A DNA stretch of 64,000 nucleotides, taken from positions 62,001-126,000 of the forward strand of contig JADDMT010000057.1 in assembly GCA_021401465.1 (NCBI GenBank), read 5' to 3'. Made by a program: the position numbers and the translations under genes. The first letter of the stretch is position 1; every line of letters starts with the position of its first letter. Shown here piece after piece: positions 43,375 through 55,454 of the stretch. Under the pieces are notes generated by a model. It did no database searches, was not told the DNA's origin, and saw only the letters and a program-made list of their open reading frames with translations. The DNA is from Teratosphaeria epicoccoides (lineage: Eukaryota > Ascomycota > Dothideomycetes > Mycosphaerellales > Teratosphaeriaceae).

Positions 43375-46300
43375 AGTGGCTAACACCCGACATGCACAAG
43401 ACGGGCAGGTCAACGTTGACTCCTGCTATATGTCTTCCCCACACTCCCGTCTGCAGGAGGAAGTTGGCAGTTGGCTATTGGTCGGTGGTGGTGCCTTGGC
43501 AGCGTGGAAATCCACTTCAGCTGCGCGGCGGATGCCACTTCACGTCGTGACTCCTCAAGCTTGCTTGCTGTATCTTGGCTGTTTGCTGTATCTTTGCTCT
43601 GACATTCTCCTTGACAATCCCAAGTTACACAGTCAGGCCGCTGCACGTGCTCGTCGTGCGTATAGCGCTCATTGCTTGACATGATGACTTCCTAACTCCT
43701 CACTTCCTCCCACGGTAAGCGTGAGAGATTGGCCGAATCTTCATGATTGCGTCTTGCGTGAGGGGACCAAGCGTAGAGAGCGACCGGCCAAGATCACCCA
43801 TGTGTAGACACGCCCATGGCTTACGATAGTCTGCGCAGGTAGTGCATAGTCAATCCGCGCGACTGAGGCCTCTTGGCCACGTAAGAAAAGCGACGCACAA
43901 GCGGACGGAAAAGCTCGGGGGTGTGTGTGGACGATGAGCCTGGTGCCTGACTGGAGCCCGGTCGACGTGAAGACGGTAGTCTGCTCGAGTGGGCATCCTG
44001 CTGTGGTCGCCGCAGCAGACAATACAACAGGGTCGCTCATGAGCCAGCTGCGAACACCCCAATGCCCGAGCCATGGGAAGGGAGCGTGACGGCGCGATGG
44101 AGAGCATCTGCCCCCAAGCCGCCTTCTCTACACACGACTCGCGCGTGCCAAACCCGGATCCAGATATTGAGTCCTGCGGAGCGTTCCAGGAGTGCCACAG
44201 TTGGTGTAGCAAAACCATCCTGAGCGCGACACACCAAAGCACGCTTGCAGCGACACATCAAGTACGCGATCATGGCCGCTGCGCCAGACGTCTACCGCCA
44301 CCGGTTGACCACGTGCACGTGACATGCCTGCCATGAGTCCTTCCGATCCCGATATCACGACAGCTAGGCCAATCGGTGCAACATCATCACCATGCTAGAG
44401 GTGGTGCAATAAGCCGATGATCAAGTCGGCTCGCCAAGTACGCACCGCCGACGCCGAACATCCCGAGTCGTTCGGGGAGAGATCGGGAGATCCGCCCGTC
44501 GATATATCTAAGAATTTGCAGCTCCGTTCCACCAATCAGAATAGATCAGCCCGGCTTGTAGTGATGGGCTGTCATAGTCGCAAAACAGCCTATGGATGTT
44601 TGTGGTCACACTGCGTACAGACTCCAGTCGACTTGTCTACGGACATTTGTTGGCCACAAGAGCATCGTCTGCGTGATTCACTTAAGCCATTCGTGGCCCA
44701 TCCAGCGAAAACGACTTCCTGGGTTTACCTGGGGCGCTGCACTGGCCCGCATATATGTCGCCTGGAAGGCCTTTCTTTTTTGTCTTTTTCAATTCTGTAA
44801 CGAGCAAGCGGCGTGTGATCGCTTTTTGCTAATTGCGGTATGATCAATGTAGCGCGCGCGAGAGAGGTGCTGTCGAAGAATGCACTGACGCTGAACGTTC
44901 AAGGTCACGGGTTCGACTCTATGATCACCCAACACTTTTGTTGATGCTCGACTTGCGCAGCAATACGAACTTTCGCCATCGACACTGGCATGTTGCACAA
45001 TCTCGACCGCTCCCTTCTCAATGACAAGTTGCATCTCGGGGGCAAAATTGCAGGTCAGGTGCTTCCCGAATATTCTGGCGCTTCCTCTCGACATTGATAT
45101 GGCAACAATAAACGCTAGTCTTACGCTCCCAGCATTGCGACGTGATGGATCATACAATGGACACTCAGGCAGCGGATTTCTTGGGACAACAATCACATGC
45201 GATCAGCATGCTTAAGGGACCTATGGCACTTATCACGGTACTGGCGCCGGCCTCTCCTCACTTCGACCTCCCCTGAACGACATCCATGCGATCACAAGCT
45301 TACAAAATGCGAGTCTGCTCAGGAGACCCAGCGCTTCATCATCAGCATTTGATTTTCTACAATGGTACATGTCGAACCCGGCGACCTGATTCTCCGGAAA
45401 TTGGGCAAGCCATCACTTAACTCGGCAAAGCTCGGTATTCCGCCTCCAAACATGAAATGCAGAGCAACGCGCTCTTGCTTGATTCAATCAGCGGGAAAAG
45501 CTTCCGAGTAGCGGGCTGGCTGTGCATGAGAGCCGGTCACATGTGTGCGCTTCAACAGCGAGGAAGCCGCCTGCGAGTCACCACAACGTGGCCAGCCTGT
45601 CGAGGCACCCTCACCAATCACATGTAACTGCCGCTCGCGTCGGGTTGGCGAAAAGATGTCGCCGGAACGCTCTAAACATAACCGTGAAGATTTGTCTGAG
45701 TTTGATAGGGGCTCGATGGTCCAAGTCGGGCTCGAATCTTTGCGCTGTCTCAATCGCACCATTGGTATAAGTGTTTCTCTTCCATTTTTGTCGCTCTTGA
45801 TCTCAATCTTCTCCCCTGCTATCTCTTCAGCGAATCATTGCTGAGAAATAGCGAATGGCCAACTGCGGACCTCGGGAGCACGCATGCAATGTTGGTGGTT
45901 GCAGCCACCCTCGACTGAAGAGTTTCACGCAGTGCCAGCAGATACTGGCATTTGGCGGCAGGTAACTTGCGTCTTTGCTCACGGGGTTCGGAGCGTTCTT
46001 GCTACTGCGTATCTTGGTCGAGCGACGAGTACCTGGATATTTGGCGCTTGTTCTTCCACGCGTGCGCCTGCTCGTTCTGCAATCATCATCCCGACAGGCA
46101 TCCTGATTATCAATCATCTTTCCGGCAAAGAAGCTTCGTTACCAGTCACAGGACACGGGCGATTGCTGGCCGGCGAGGCCTGTCGCCCCAACGCAATCGG
46201 GAGAGGTGCAGAGGGGCCTCTGTAAGTTAGCATGCGCTTCCGGGAGCGTCTGTCGATGTTGGGAGAAGTGAAGAAGCAAAATATCGCGATTTTGCTTCTT

Positions 46301-46649
46301 TCAGATTTGGCGTTGGCAGTAGCGCTCAGCCTGAAGTGTATTGCATGTGATATTGTACCTTCTGTTGAAGAAGTTCATACCCACCTATCGAATCCTCGCA
46401 AAGGCGTTTCTTGACTGGATCGCCTCTCGATTGAACTGCCCCTAACTGCCTTTCAACTACGAGTGTGTCTTTGAGTCCTTGCCGTTTGCAGCCTCCAGGA
46501 TATTCAACTGCCGATTGCATAGCCGGCCCCTACCTCTGCTACAAAGTATGTGGATTCAGGTGTGCGCGCGTTTTTCGCCATGGAAGATGGCACTTTTGGT
46601 TCTTTGCATGCTGCAAGCAAAGACTCAGGACTAAACCTTACGCCCTGTA
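43375..46649. other. Long gene-free stretch
   Basis: About 3.3 kb with no supported gene. A 99-codon frame at 43741-44040 (-) has fairly protein-like composition but no known motif. A tRNA T-arm-like string occurs near 44.9 kb without a matching acceptor stem. No transposon features noticed. Confidence 0.4.
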
Positions 46650-47484
46650 AGAAGTCACGAGCGACATATTCAACTACATCCGCAACAAGACTTTCGCCAC
46701 TTTGATCCGATACTCCATTGGCGCGATCGCCAGCTCAACAGTAAGTCATGAAGACGAAGTCTTGCACGTCCCATCTCGAGACGACGGCCGCACCATCAAA
46801 GTCCATGTCTATCGCTCTCCAAATGCGTCAAGGCCCAGTCCAGTCCTGATCAACATGCCCGGAAGCGGCTTCATAATCCCGGACCACGGCTCCGACGACG
46901 AATTCTGCTGGTGTCACGGTCCTAGACGCAGATTACAGGAAAGCACCGGAACGCTCTTTCCTCGGCGGCACCGGACGATATCGAAGACATCGTGGAGTAC
47001 GCCGCCCACAGACATAAGTCGGGATCGCTATGCGGCGAGGTCAAACCCGCCGGGTGGTGTAGGATCGATCCCGGCGAGGGTGAGCGCGAGGTTCAGTGAT
47101 TGTTATGCGCCGCCGCCTTTGGATCGAAAGATGCCGAAGATGTCGCCATTGTTTGCTGCGAGTGAGAGGTTGCCTGACCGTGTTTTGGTTGTCACTTGTG
47201 AGATGGATGACTTGTATAACGAGGACCAGGAGTTGGCCAAGAAGATTGAGGCGACGAGATCGGGGAAGCAGGTGGTGCATAGAGGAGTGCGGTTTGGGCA
47301 TGCTTGGGATAAGACGCGAAAGTCGGGGTCGGAGGCGGAGAAAGTGAGGGAGGAAATGTGTGTATGGGTTGGCTGTCGAAATGTTGAAGGCTTAGTGGAA
47401 GGAAAGCTCGCGATGTCCTGGAATTTCGTGCAGCGTTGCACGTTGAAGGCATGGAAGGGCGGTGGCGATGGAGAGCATATATGA
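46650..47484 (+). pseudogene. Decayed alpha/beta-hydrolase (HSL-type esterase/lipase)
   Basis: N-terminal part VLHVPSRDDGRTIKVHVYRS and VLINMPGSGFIIPDHGSDDEF matches fungal alpha/beta-hydrolase-3 esterases, but the oxyanion His is Pro (NMPGSG for NMHGSG). The expected GVTVLDADYRKAPER follows in a shifted frame, then AAPDDIEDIVEYAAHR in a third. The segment that should carry the nucleophile G-x-S-x-G is absent: only about 70 bp lie between YAAHRHKSG and RFSDCYAPP. The C-terminal half is in frame (MSPLFAASERLPDRVLVVTC EMDDLYNED and FGHAWDK), retaining the catalytic Asp/His region. Two frameshifts, a deletion and a lost oxyanion residue show a dead gene. Confidence 0.8.
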
Positions 47485-47526
47485 ACATATCTATATACCA
47501 ACACCCAAGTGTCATGTCTGATCGCT

Positions 47527-50000
47527 CTAACAACTGCGCGCCGGACAAGCAATCTGTGTACCATACGGCGTGGGTCCAGCAATCCCAGCGATCTCAAAGA
47601 TGGCGTTGATGACACCACCGATGCCCTCGCCAGCGATCAGACCAGCAGCCACCGCATAGCCATAAATGTCAAAGTGTTTCGGATTTCTCTTTGCCCAGAT
47701 TGCAGCTGGCACCGCACCAATGACCATAGCAGTTCCATAGTAAGTCTGCGGAAGCACAAAAGCAAGGCCAAAACACATCATATTAGGATGATAGACCCTG
47801 TACTTTGCCCGTTTGCCGGTGTACGCAAACTGCCGGACAATGACCATAATAGCGCCGAATATGGAGAAGATGATTGCGAAGATGCCGGAGGAGGTGGGGA
47901 CCGGGAACTCCGGGTCCACAATAGCGACGGTGACCGCTCGCCAGGCACTCACCGATGGCGCGCTGAATGGACACTTGGCTGCTGGGTCGTCGCTCAAGGT
48001 CACGATGCAAGGGTAGGCTTTGGCGAAGAGCATAAAGAGTGCGGGAGCCAGGAAGACGGCGACGATTGTTCCTACACCTTGAGCCAGGAATTGCTGTCGT
48101 GGAGAGGTACGGAGCAAGAATCCGACACGGAAGTCACCGACGAGATCCGATGCTTGATTAGCCCCCATGGACGCGAGAGCACCACCAAGCAGGTTCAGGC
48201 GCTGGGCACGAAGGGTGGGCCAGTGTTCACCCTTGGTTGCGCCACCGAGTACGATCTGAGAGGCTTTGCCGGCAGCTGTGAGTGGAGTGATATCCGTGAC
48301 GCCGGTGCATTGCACAGCCAGGAACGAGAAAAAGAATGCCAGGAAGATAGAGAGCAAGCTCATGCCGACGGGCATGTCGTACTGAACGCCCATGACGACG
48401 CAGCCGCAGATGATAACAACCACGAGCAGGGGTGCCCACATCCACCAGGTAACGAGCTCGTGCTCCTCAGCAGGGTCCTCGACGAGGTCGTCCTTTTTCA
48501 TCAGACCGTACTTGGCGAGTAGCGCAGACTCGTTCTTCTTCATGAGGCGCAAGGCATCGTTGATGCTCTTGGCAACACCTCGGACGACGGCTTTGCCGAC
48601 GAAGACGAAGACCTTGTATTGTAGCGCCAGCTCCGTGAAAGATACCACGATCATGAGAAGCACGCCAGGCCAAAGCAACCAGAAGCGTGGCGAAGGGGTG
48701 TCCTTGGACGCAGCACTGCCACTCATGCCTGAGAAGCTGATAAGAGGCGCCCACTTAGGATCGTCGGGATATTGCTGCTCTCCAAATGCTGCGCCATTGT
48801 GTACCAGTGCGGGCCCAATGATAGCCCAAGCCAGGACGGAGCCACCGAAGAATGAGAGGGCAGTGTTGAGACCGACCAGCATTCCAGCTCCAATGAAGGC
48901 CGGCGTCCACTCGATTAGCCACCTGAAGTGTCAGACGTCAGTAAATGTCTCAAGTACCCTGCTACACGTCAGGATACTTACCCCCAGTTCTCAACGGCCA
49001 GGGCGGAGTTGTTGTAGTTGCCCCAGATGTAGAACCAAGTGAAGATGTGCCAGTCCCAAAGAATGCCGGTAGCATATTGACTCACCACGCGCAGTATGAG
49101 AGCAGCGGAGAATGCCAAGCTCAGAGCCTTCATCTTCAGTTTGGCGATAGCCTCGCCAGTGGCCGCGAGATGCATACTGCGAATCGTCATTGCAGTGGCA
49201 GAAGGTGTCGGGAAGATGAGGCGGAGCTCGCGAGCGACGTAGATAATGAAGAACTTGCGCAGTGGAGTGGCGAACAAGAAACCAAAGTACCCACCGACGA
49301 CTGTGAGGGAGACAATGCGCCAGAAGTCCTCTTTTGGAGTGCTGAGCAGTTCCAGTTGGTACAGCGCTGGGATGGCAGAGATGAAGACACTCGATAGACC
49401 ACCGGCAGCGGTGGCAGCTGTCTGGACAATGTTATTCTCACGAGGACCAAAGCTTCCACCGAAGATCTGGTAATGTAATCAGTATTCATGGCCAATGCTA
49501 TGGTGTGTTGCGGCCAACTTACCGGGAAGTTGTCAGGCAGAGCCTTGGCCAGCGATTTGAGCACAGAGAAGCCAACGATTGAGCCAAATAGCGAAGCGCC
49601 AAAAGTCCAGCCAGTCTTGAGTCCGAGGTACAGATTGGAGGCATTGACAAGTGCGCCGCAGACACAACCGACCAGCATGGCTCTGATCGTGACAATGCGC
49701 TGTCTTTCATCCGGTAGGTCGTCGAATGGCTTGAAAGGGTCGACCTCAATCTCTTCGTGCTGCTTGCTGTCTGTTTCCTCCATCTCGCCTAGAAAGAGCG
49801 GACCTGTTTTCTCATCCATAATCTCGTCGTTGGTAGAATGTTCATCGACGCTTGCACCCTTGCTGTGTGCCGAAAAGACATTCTGCTTCTCGGTGAGCGG
49901 TGGAACATCTGGGTTGATGTTTCCCTTTGCGCGTGTCAGCAATCTACTTGAACACACTATATTGCAGCCGACTGACCATTGGCTGGCTGGAGCGATCCAT
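47527..50000 (-). CDS. OPT-family oligopeptide/metal-chelate transporter
   Basis: Proton-coupled membrane transporter of the OPT superfamily (YSL-like branch; substrate oligopeptides or metal chelates, not resolved). Four exons: 50000-49977, 49924-49523, 49466-48982, 48922-47527; introns of 52, 56 and 59 bp. The first exon is only 8 codons (MDRSSQPM) with a GTCAGT donor. Total 768 residues. An acidic cytosolic N-terminus precedes many hydrophobic helices: TIRAMLVGCVCGALVNASNL YLGLKTGWTFGASLFG, FPTPSATAMTIRSMH, FTWFYIWGNYNNSA, NTALSFFGGSVLAWAIIGP, VGVQ-type helix MGVQYDMPVGMSLLSIFLAF, and YGYAVAAGLIAGEGIGGVIN near the C-terminus. All exons keep phase. Intact gene. Confidence 0.92.
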
Positions 50001-51156
50001 CACTTCCGTCACGTCTCCCACGGCGAGCAATCAGATGACTTGTAATTGACGGAAGTTGGAAGGGACAAGCTCGAAGTCTTGTAGACACAGCCGACCAAGC
50101 TGTCTTTATCTCAGCAGATTACCAGCTCATGCCCCAAGGCCGACCTGCTGGGGCGCATCACCATCACTTCGCCGGCCAGACCGGATCTGCTGCGAGATGA
50201 AAGGTCGGCAAGGCACCCTTGTGCCGCACACATGCGCCGAATAATAAAAGAGTGACGCAGATGCTTGATAGCTGCCCTTGATGTCAAGCCCCAGGTCGCC
50301 AAGTGCTTGGCAAGATGCTACCCTGCCACAGATGGCAATTATACGTCTTGTCAATGGTCGATCGTCTCGTGCTTGTTGCATGCTCGCGGCTTAGCGATTG
50401 CGATAATGCTTCGAGTTGTAGAGGCCCATGCGCGACCCATGTTGATTCGCCATATCGGCTCAGTGCATGTTCTATCCAAAGCCGGGATGTGTATCGCTGC
50501 ACTGTGTCTTGGCCGGGAGGCGCCTGGTAGCTCAGCAGTGAGCACTGCCTCCATCAAGAAAGCCTTCTTCGATGTGACTTCGATCCGCAATCGCCGTCCT
50601 GCGTGTGAGGCGGACCCTAAGCCGAGGGTGGGAGGCAAATCTCCGTGGAGCACGATCACTGGAGCCGCGATGCTTGCTCGGCCGTAATATGGCGACCGGC
50701 CTTCTCATCGATTGTGCAGAGTACCAGCAGTTTCGGCGCATTCTTACCTATTGTTCTATGCGCCGTCGTCGAAGCGAGGGTGGTCCAGGTCTGCAGAGTC
50801 GGCTGTACCACCCCAGCTGGCAAGGATACGTTCGTATTCAGCCCTATCGCCGGCCGTAACCAGCTCGTTGTCATGATCTTGTGTATTATCTCGGCTGCAG
50901 CCGTCCGAGCCATGTGCAGTGAGACCAATTGAACTCTAGCATCACAACGATTTCGTACACAGAGACAGCATGGTCGGGAATCATGACGCGAGTGCGATGG
51001 CCGGCATGACAGGAACAAGTCAAAAGCTTGCGGTTAAAAGCACCCAGACTCGCAGCAAGGCGCGCAACCGTATCTCATCCATCGTGTGTTACATGCTGAC
51101 AGCAGCTGGTGTTCATACGTGCTCTGCAGCAATCCGGCTGGGCCATGGCCTTGCCA
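50001..51156. other. Intergenic
   Basis: Promoter side of the OPT gene and 3' flank of the SOD gene. No supported gene or repeat. Confidence 0.5.
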
Positions 51157-51905
51157 CTACTTGAACCTCTTCTCGGCCGCCTTCCAGTTGATCACATTCC
51201 AGATGTTCTTGAAGTACTCCACCTTCCTGTTCTCATACTGCAGATAGTATGCATGCTCCCAAGCATCCACACCCAATATCGGGCGAAACTGACCGACCAC
51301 CGGATCCTGGTTTGCATACGTCTTGATGCTCAGAGCACCGGTCTGCGAATCCTGCACCAACCAGCACCATCCACTACCCTGGATGCTTGCCAATGCCGCG
51401 TTGAACTCCTCCTTCAACTTATCCAAGCTGCCCCAATGCTGGTCGATCGCCTGTTTCAACGACCCACTCGGCGGCTCACCACCGCCCATGCTCTTCGGCG
51501 CGAGGTTCTCCCAGAACAACGTGTGGTTGATGTGGCCGCCGCCATTGAAGTTGATCGCGGCTTTGAGCGTGATTTGCTTGGCAATGTCGTTGGCAGACAG
51601 AGCATCAGATAAGGCAGAGGAGGCATTGTTGTAGTTTGTGACATATGTGTTGTGGTGTTTGGAGTGGTGGAGCTCCATGATCTGCGCGCTAATGGCAGGC
51701 TCGAGGGCGTCATAGCCGTCTGTTCATCCACCGTCAGCAGTGTTCTATTGCATCCTCTCTGACTATTGTGCGTACATGGCAACTGAGGCAAAACAGCTTT
51801 CCCTCTCGCCTGGTTCACGCTGGCCATGCCTGCCATGCCGACCCTCGGCACGCTCACCCTCACGGCACTGCGAAGTGCAGTCATCTTCATCAGTTTGGCG
51901 GCCAT
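51157..51905 (-). CDS. SOD2: Mitochondrial manganese superoxide dismutase
   Basis: Converts superoxide to H2O2 in the matrix. Exon 1 (51905-51776) and exon 2 (51719-51157) around a 56-bp intron (GTACGC...AACAG) give 230 residues; splicing restores VLPQLPYGYDALEPAISAQI. Residues 1-35 are a Met/Arg/Ala-rich mitochondrial presequence. Metal ligands: His in LHHSKHHNTYV, His in GGGHINHTLFW, and Asp/His in GVDAWEHAYYLQY. GGGEPPSGSLKQAI is a Mn-type signature, which argues against Fe-SOD. Length and all ligands are normal. Confidence 0.95.
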
Positions 51906-52723
51906 GTTCGCTTTACTTCAATCACAAGAGATCCAAGCACTGAAAGCAGTGTGAGCGTTGCTATGCCAGAAAGAAAGTCCAAACTGCCAGTGATGGAATA
52001 GCTTGGAGCTTTGACCAATTCGTTCGGTTTGCTCGGTAATAGCGGACATGGCAAACACGACGAAACACCAGGCATTTTTCATCAAACATCACTCCCGGCT
52101 TTGAGATGTGGTGTCAGCTCATTCGGATGCCCGGCGAGCTTACTGATGGCGTCGTCGGATTGTGCTTGCGGAAGCAGATGTTACAACTTATGAGTCTCAC
52201 CAACGCATCGACTCAGCCTGACAATTGCACGGGCTGGTCAAACTTGATCTAAGTCCCCTATTCGAGCCTGCTTGAGATGACAGTCTGCTGCACAACATGT
52301 TCAGCTCAGCCTGCTGGGCGTAGCGCGACACTCTCGAGCGACAATCTACATCTCTCCAGACGCGGATTCCGACCGGCAAGCTGACTTCCAGACTTCCAGC
52401 ACCATCTTCAGTGCGGACATTCTGCGCATCAGGTCACTGCGACGGGTTGCCAGAAGCGGCAAGTCACCACACAGGAACTCTGAAGATCGCTCGGGAGCAG
52501 ACAGACCCAGGAGGCATCAATGACGACCAGACGGCGAATCAGCTGGCGCTCGTCTGTAACGCTGTCCCTCTTCTGTCATCTGTGCACCATGTGTTCAGCT
52601 GAGATCAGTGTTTGTGCTACCTCCAGCCGCAAGTCTGTAGAATCGACATCGGGTTGGATGAGCCAAGCTGACTTCGACTCCCTGAATTCGTCCGCTTTGT
52701 CAATTACTTCGTTGCCTCCTACG
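51906..52723. other. Intergenic, divergent SOD2 / Cys-rich gene promoters
   Basis: Promoter region between the divergent SOD2 and Cys-rich membrane protein genes. The frame of the latter is open back to 52520 but no better start than the ATGs at 52724/52733 is apparent. Confidence 0.45.
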
Positions 52724-53569
52724 ATGGGGAGCATGAGCCTACACGTCAATCGGTACTCCGTCACTCTCCTCGCGGCGTGCTTTCTTGTCGTGAGAATTGC
52801 AAAGGCGCAGTCAGCCCAATGTTACTGGCTTGACCACTCTCCTGCCTACAATCAAACGCCTTACAATGCCGGAGCGGATATCAGCTGGTGTTGCCACTTC
52901 TCCGACGTCTGCTTGAGCAATGGATAATGCCTCCAACAATCCAACGTGAGCCTCCATTTCCGCGCTGCTCTGGCTGACATGAGGTACACACTGAATGTGA
53001 TGGCCTCTCACTAGCTCTGGACCAACCGCATCGGTCGAGGCGCCTGTACAGACACGACATGGAGCAACGCTGCCTGCCCATCGTACTGCGCAGATGGTAC
53101 GCCACCGCTCCCACACACCCAATGCCTCCTCCAAAGCATACCAACAAGATCTCCGTATATAGTAGCACCAGACACCGCCACGACCGTCTTCCTCGCGTAT
53201 GACACCGAAGACGGCTCCTTCTGCTGCGGCAAGAACCCCAACTCCACGACGCAACAATGCGCAATCGGCACCAGAAACTCCAACTCACCCTTCGACCTCT
53301 CGCCGGGCGAAGTAATCTACAGCCACACAGACGGCGCGCTGTTGCAGTATGACCTCTCCATCAGCAGTAGCATCTCGACAGCCACGGCCCTGGTCACAGC
53401 CACAGTCACGGCCGAAGCCCCTTTTCATCGCGGTGAAGTGGGCAAAGTGGCGGCTGGCATTACGGTATCCCTAAGCGTCTCACTTTGCGCTGCGCTAGCC
53501 GCAGTCGCGGTCCTGGCTTTGCGGGTTCGGAAGATGGCCGCACGGCTCCGCGTGAGGCAAACGCTGTAA
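52724..53569 (+). pseudogene. Secreted/type I membrane Cys-rich protein with in-frame TAA
   Basis: Starts MGSMSLHVNRYSVTLLAACF LVVRIAKA, a signal peptide, then QCYWLDHSPAYNQTPYNAGA, SWCCHFSDVCLSNG. This belongs to a common fungal pattern (C-Y...CC...VCLSNGxC...CTD-x-TW...C-x-x-YC). At 52925-52927 a TAA stands where an aromatic codon (Tyr) is expected, followed in frame by CLQQSN. An intron candidate (GTGAGC...CACTAG, about 52950-53013) then leads to LWTNRIGRGACTDTTWSNAACPSYCADG, FCCGKNPNSTTQQCAIG and a membrane helix (AAGITVSLSVSLCAALAAVA VLALRV) with a short basic tail, ending at 53569. Everything but the one stop looks intact, so this is a very young pseudogene, a readthrough case or a mis-splice. 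Function of the family is unknown (possible wall sensor). Confidence 0.65.
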
Positions 53570-54027
53570 TCAAAGCTGCCATTTCCAGCGAATGCGGTAG
53601 AACACACGCGGTGCACCAATTCGAAGAGGCCAGAGCCGTACATAGTCCCTGAGCTGAGTCACGATGCGTGCTTGCACGAAGCGCCTTCGATGCGGCAGCC
53701 GGTCGAGCATGACGGGATGCCCATAAGGCTGTGAGATCAATGTCTGACATGCCCTCAAGTCTGGTGGCAATTGGTAGTGCGAGGTCGCGGAAGGCGTCGG
53801 TCTTGTTACAGGGAGCAAACGTGAGGCAATGCGGGAGTTCTTGAGAGTCAACAAAAATATGTGTAGTACACTGTATCTGAGGGTGACTATACAGGCGGGA
53901 GGTGCACTAAGTTTGCGCATGGCTGGACTCAATACCAATTTATCTAATCGTGCAATGGACCGACCTCTTGTAGTCTCGCTATGGCCAGGACGATCTGTGG
54001 GGTGTGGAGTGCAATGCGTTTTATCGT
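53570..54027. other. Convergent spacer
   Basis: 3' flanks of the Cys-rich gene (+) and QCR6 (-). Nothing else seen. Confidence 0.5.
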
Positions 54028-54932
54028 CTACCTCAGTTGCCGGAAAAGCTTGGGTGCGGCACACTGGCTGGCACAGTGCATTAGGTGGAAGACTGTCGAA
54101 GTTAGTATGCCAGTCGTATGCGGAGGATAGAGGGAGACGTACACTCCTCGACGCAATCCTCCTCGGCCTTGCCAGTCTCCTCCTGCTGCTTCTGGACACG
54201 CTCAGCGCACTCGTCGTAGTGGTGCTTGAGCGGTGCGCATTGCTGGGTTTTCATGCACTCTGAAACAGTTTGTCAGCCAGGCCTTGCTTATTGATTACAT
54301 TCGCGATCCAACGAGCGACGCAGTCATCTCCCTAGGCGCGTCACAGCGGCAACTTTGATGTATATAAACTTACCCTCCTCAAGCGCCGGCTTCGGGTCTT
54401 CGGGCTCTTCTTCTTCCTCTTCCTCCTCCTCTTCTTCTTCTTCCCCCTCCCCTTCCTCCTCCTCTGCCTCTCCCTCTCCGCCCTCCTCATCGTCACCACC
54501 CTCCTCTTCCTGCTTGTCCGCATTCGCAGCGCCACCTTTCACGTGTCCGCCATGCGGTCCACTAGCCTCGGCACCCTTTTGACCGCTCGCCGCGCCGCCC
54601 TCGCCAGGGGTGTGGCCCTTCGCAGCCTCACCGCTATTTCTGCTGGCAGCCGAGCCAGCGGTGGCAGCATTTGCCTCCTTCTCGCTGTCGCTCTCCTCGT
54701 TGGTGCCAGCGTGGGGAGACTTGGTTGAAACGCCGCCACGGGTGGTGGCATCGCGGTCGTGCTGGGCAGTGCCAACGCCGCCGGATCGGGTATCTTTGCC
54801 TGAAGACTGCACATGCGAGGTGTCCTCGGGTCCGGGGTTGGTTGGGTCGGGGGATTGTCGCTGCTGATCGGCGTGGGTTTCCGAGGGGGCGAAAGAGGAC
54901 GCGAGGTCCGTGAGGTAGTCGTACCAACTCAT
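54028..54932 (-). CDS. QCR6: Complex III hinge subunit QCR6 with long acidic extension
   Basis: Acidic subunit of ubiquinol-cytochrome c reductase that helps cytochrome c docking in the intermembrane space. Three exons (54932-54374, 54259-54143, 54092-54028) with introns of 114 and 50 bp (the second has a textbook TACTAAC branch) give 246 residues. The conserved C-terminal domain is rebuilt by splicing: PEDPKPALEEECMKTQQCAP LKHHYDECAERV, EEDCVEEFFHLMHCASQCAA PKLFRQLR, with the paired Cys of the twin helical hairpin. The N-terminus MSWYDYLTDLASSFAPSETH matches fungal QCR6. Between about residues 20 and 175 there is an unusually long Gly/Ser/Asp/Glu-rich segment ending in a 14-Glu-like run; yeast QCR6 is about 147 residues in total. 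Confidence 0.92.
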
Positions 54933-55454
54933 GTTGATGAGTGATGGGACGGAGGGAGATCAATGGCAAGGGAGGAAAGAATGATGTGATTGAGTGGTGG
55001 TAATGGATTGGGGCTTGATTGAATCAATCATTTGGGTGGTCTGTGCAGTTCTACGGGTCTTGCCGGGGACCATCTCCGCCTTCTCGGCCTCTCAGACTTT
55101 ACAATGAGCATCAGACGCATCGACGGAATCGTCTGACAGCGATGGCTTCTCCGCTCTTTCGAGATGTACGAGCAGTCTTACCTGGCTTGGCAGCGTCGAG
55201 GCGAATGCTTCTGATATGTCTGTGGCATTTCAAAATGTCTTCATTGAGACTACAATGGATGAAAAAGCAAGGTTATATATGTTTCGAAGAACGACTTGAT
55301 GTAGATATCAACTGTGATTCTGTCGCAGTCATCCTCAATAGTCCTTGGTTGCATCTACCCCCTCCCCCCCCCCCCCCCCCCCCCCCCCCCTGTCAGACTC
55401 CTTGGGGCCGAGGCTGGTTGTTTTGGACAGTCATATGTGTGATGCTGGTTATGC
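54933..55454. other. QCR6 promoter side and poly-C tract
   Basis: Leader region of QCR6, then gene-free DNA containing the homopolymer at 55364-55390. No CDS supported. Confidence 0.5.
55364..55390. repeat. 27-nt poly-C homopolymer
   Basis: Unbroken run of 27 C (preceded by CCCCCT), i.e. poly-G on the other strand. Length is prone to slippage and to sequencing error. Confidence 0.9.

Noticed and set aside
43741..44040. 99-codon minus ORF with fairly protein-like composition
   Set aside because: No motif, no splice partners, and a competing overlapping frame of similar quality; kept only as a remark.
44880..44940. tRNA-like T-arm (GGGTTCGACTC) suggesting a tRNA gene
   Set aside because: Stem pairs poorly (TCACG against TATGA) and no D-arm, anticodon arm or acceptor stem could be found upstream.
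47509..48522. 337-codon + frame opposite the OPT transporter
   Set aside because: Antisense shadow of the last OPT exon; no domain.
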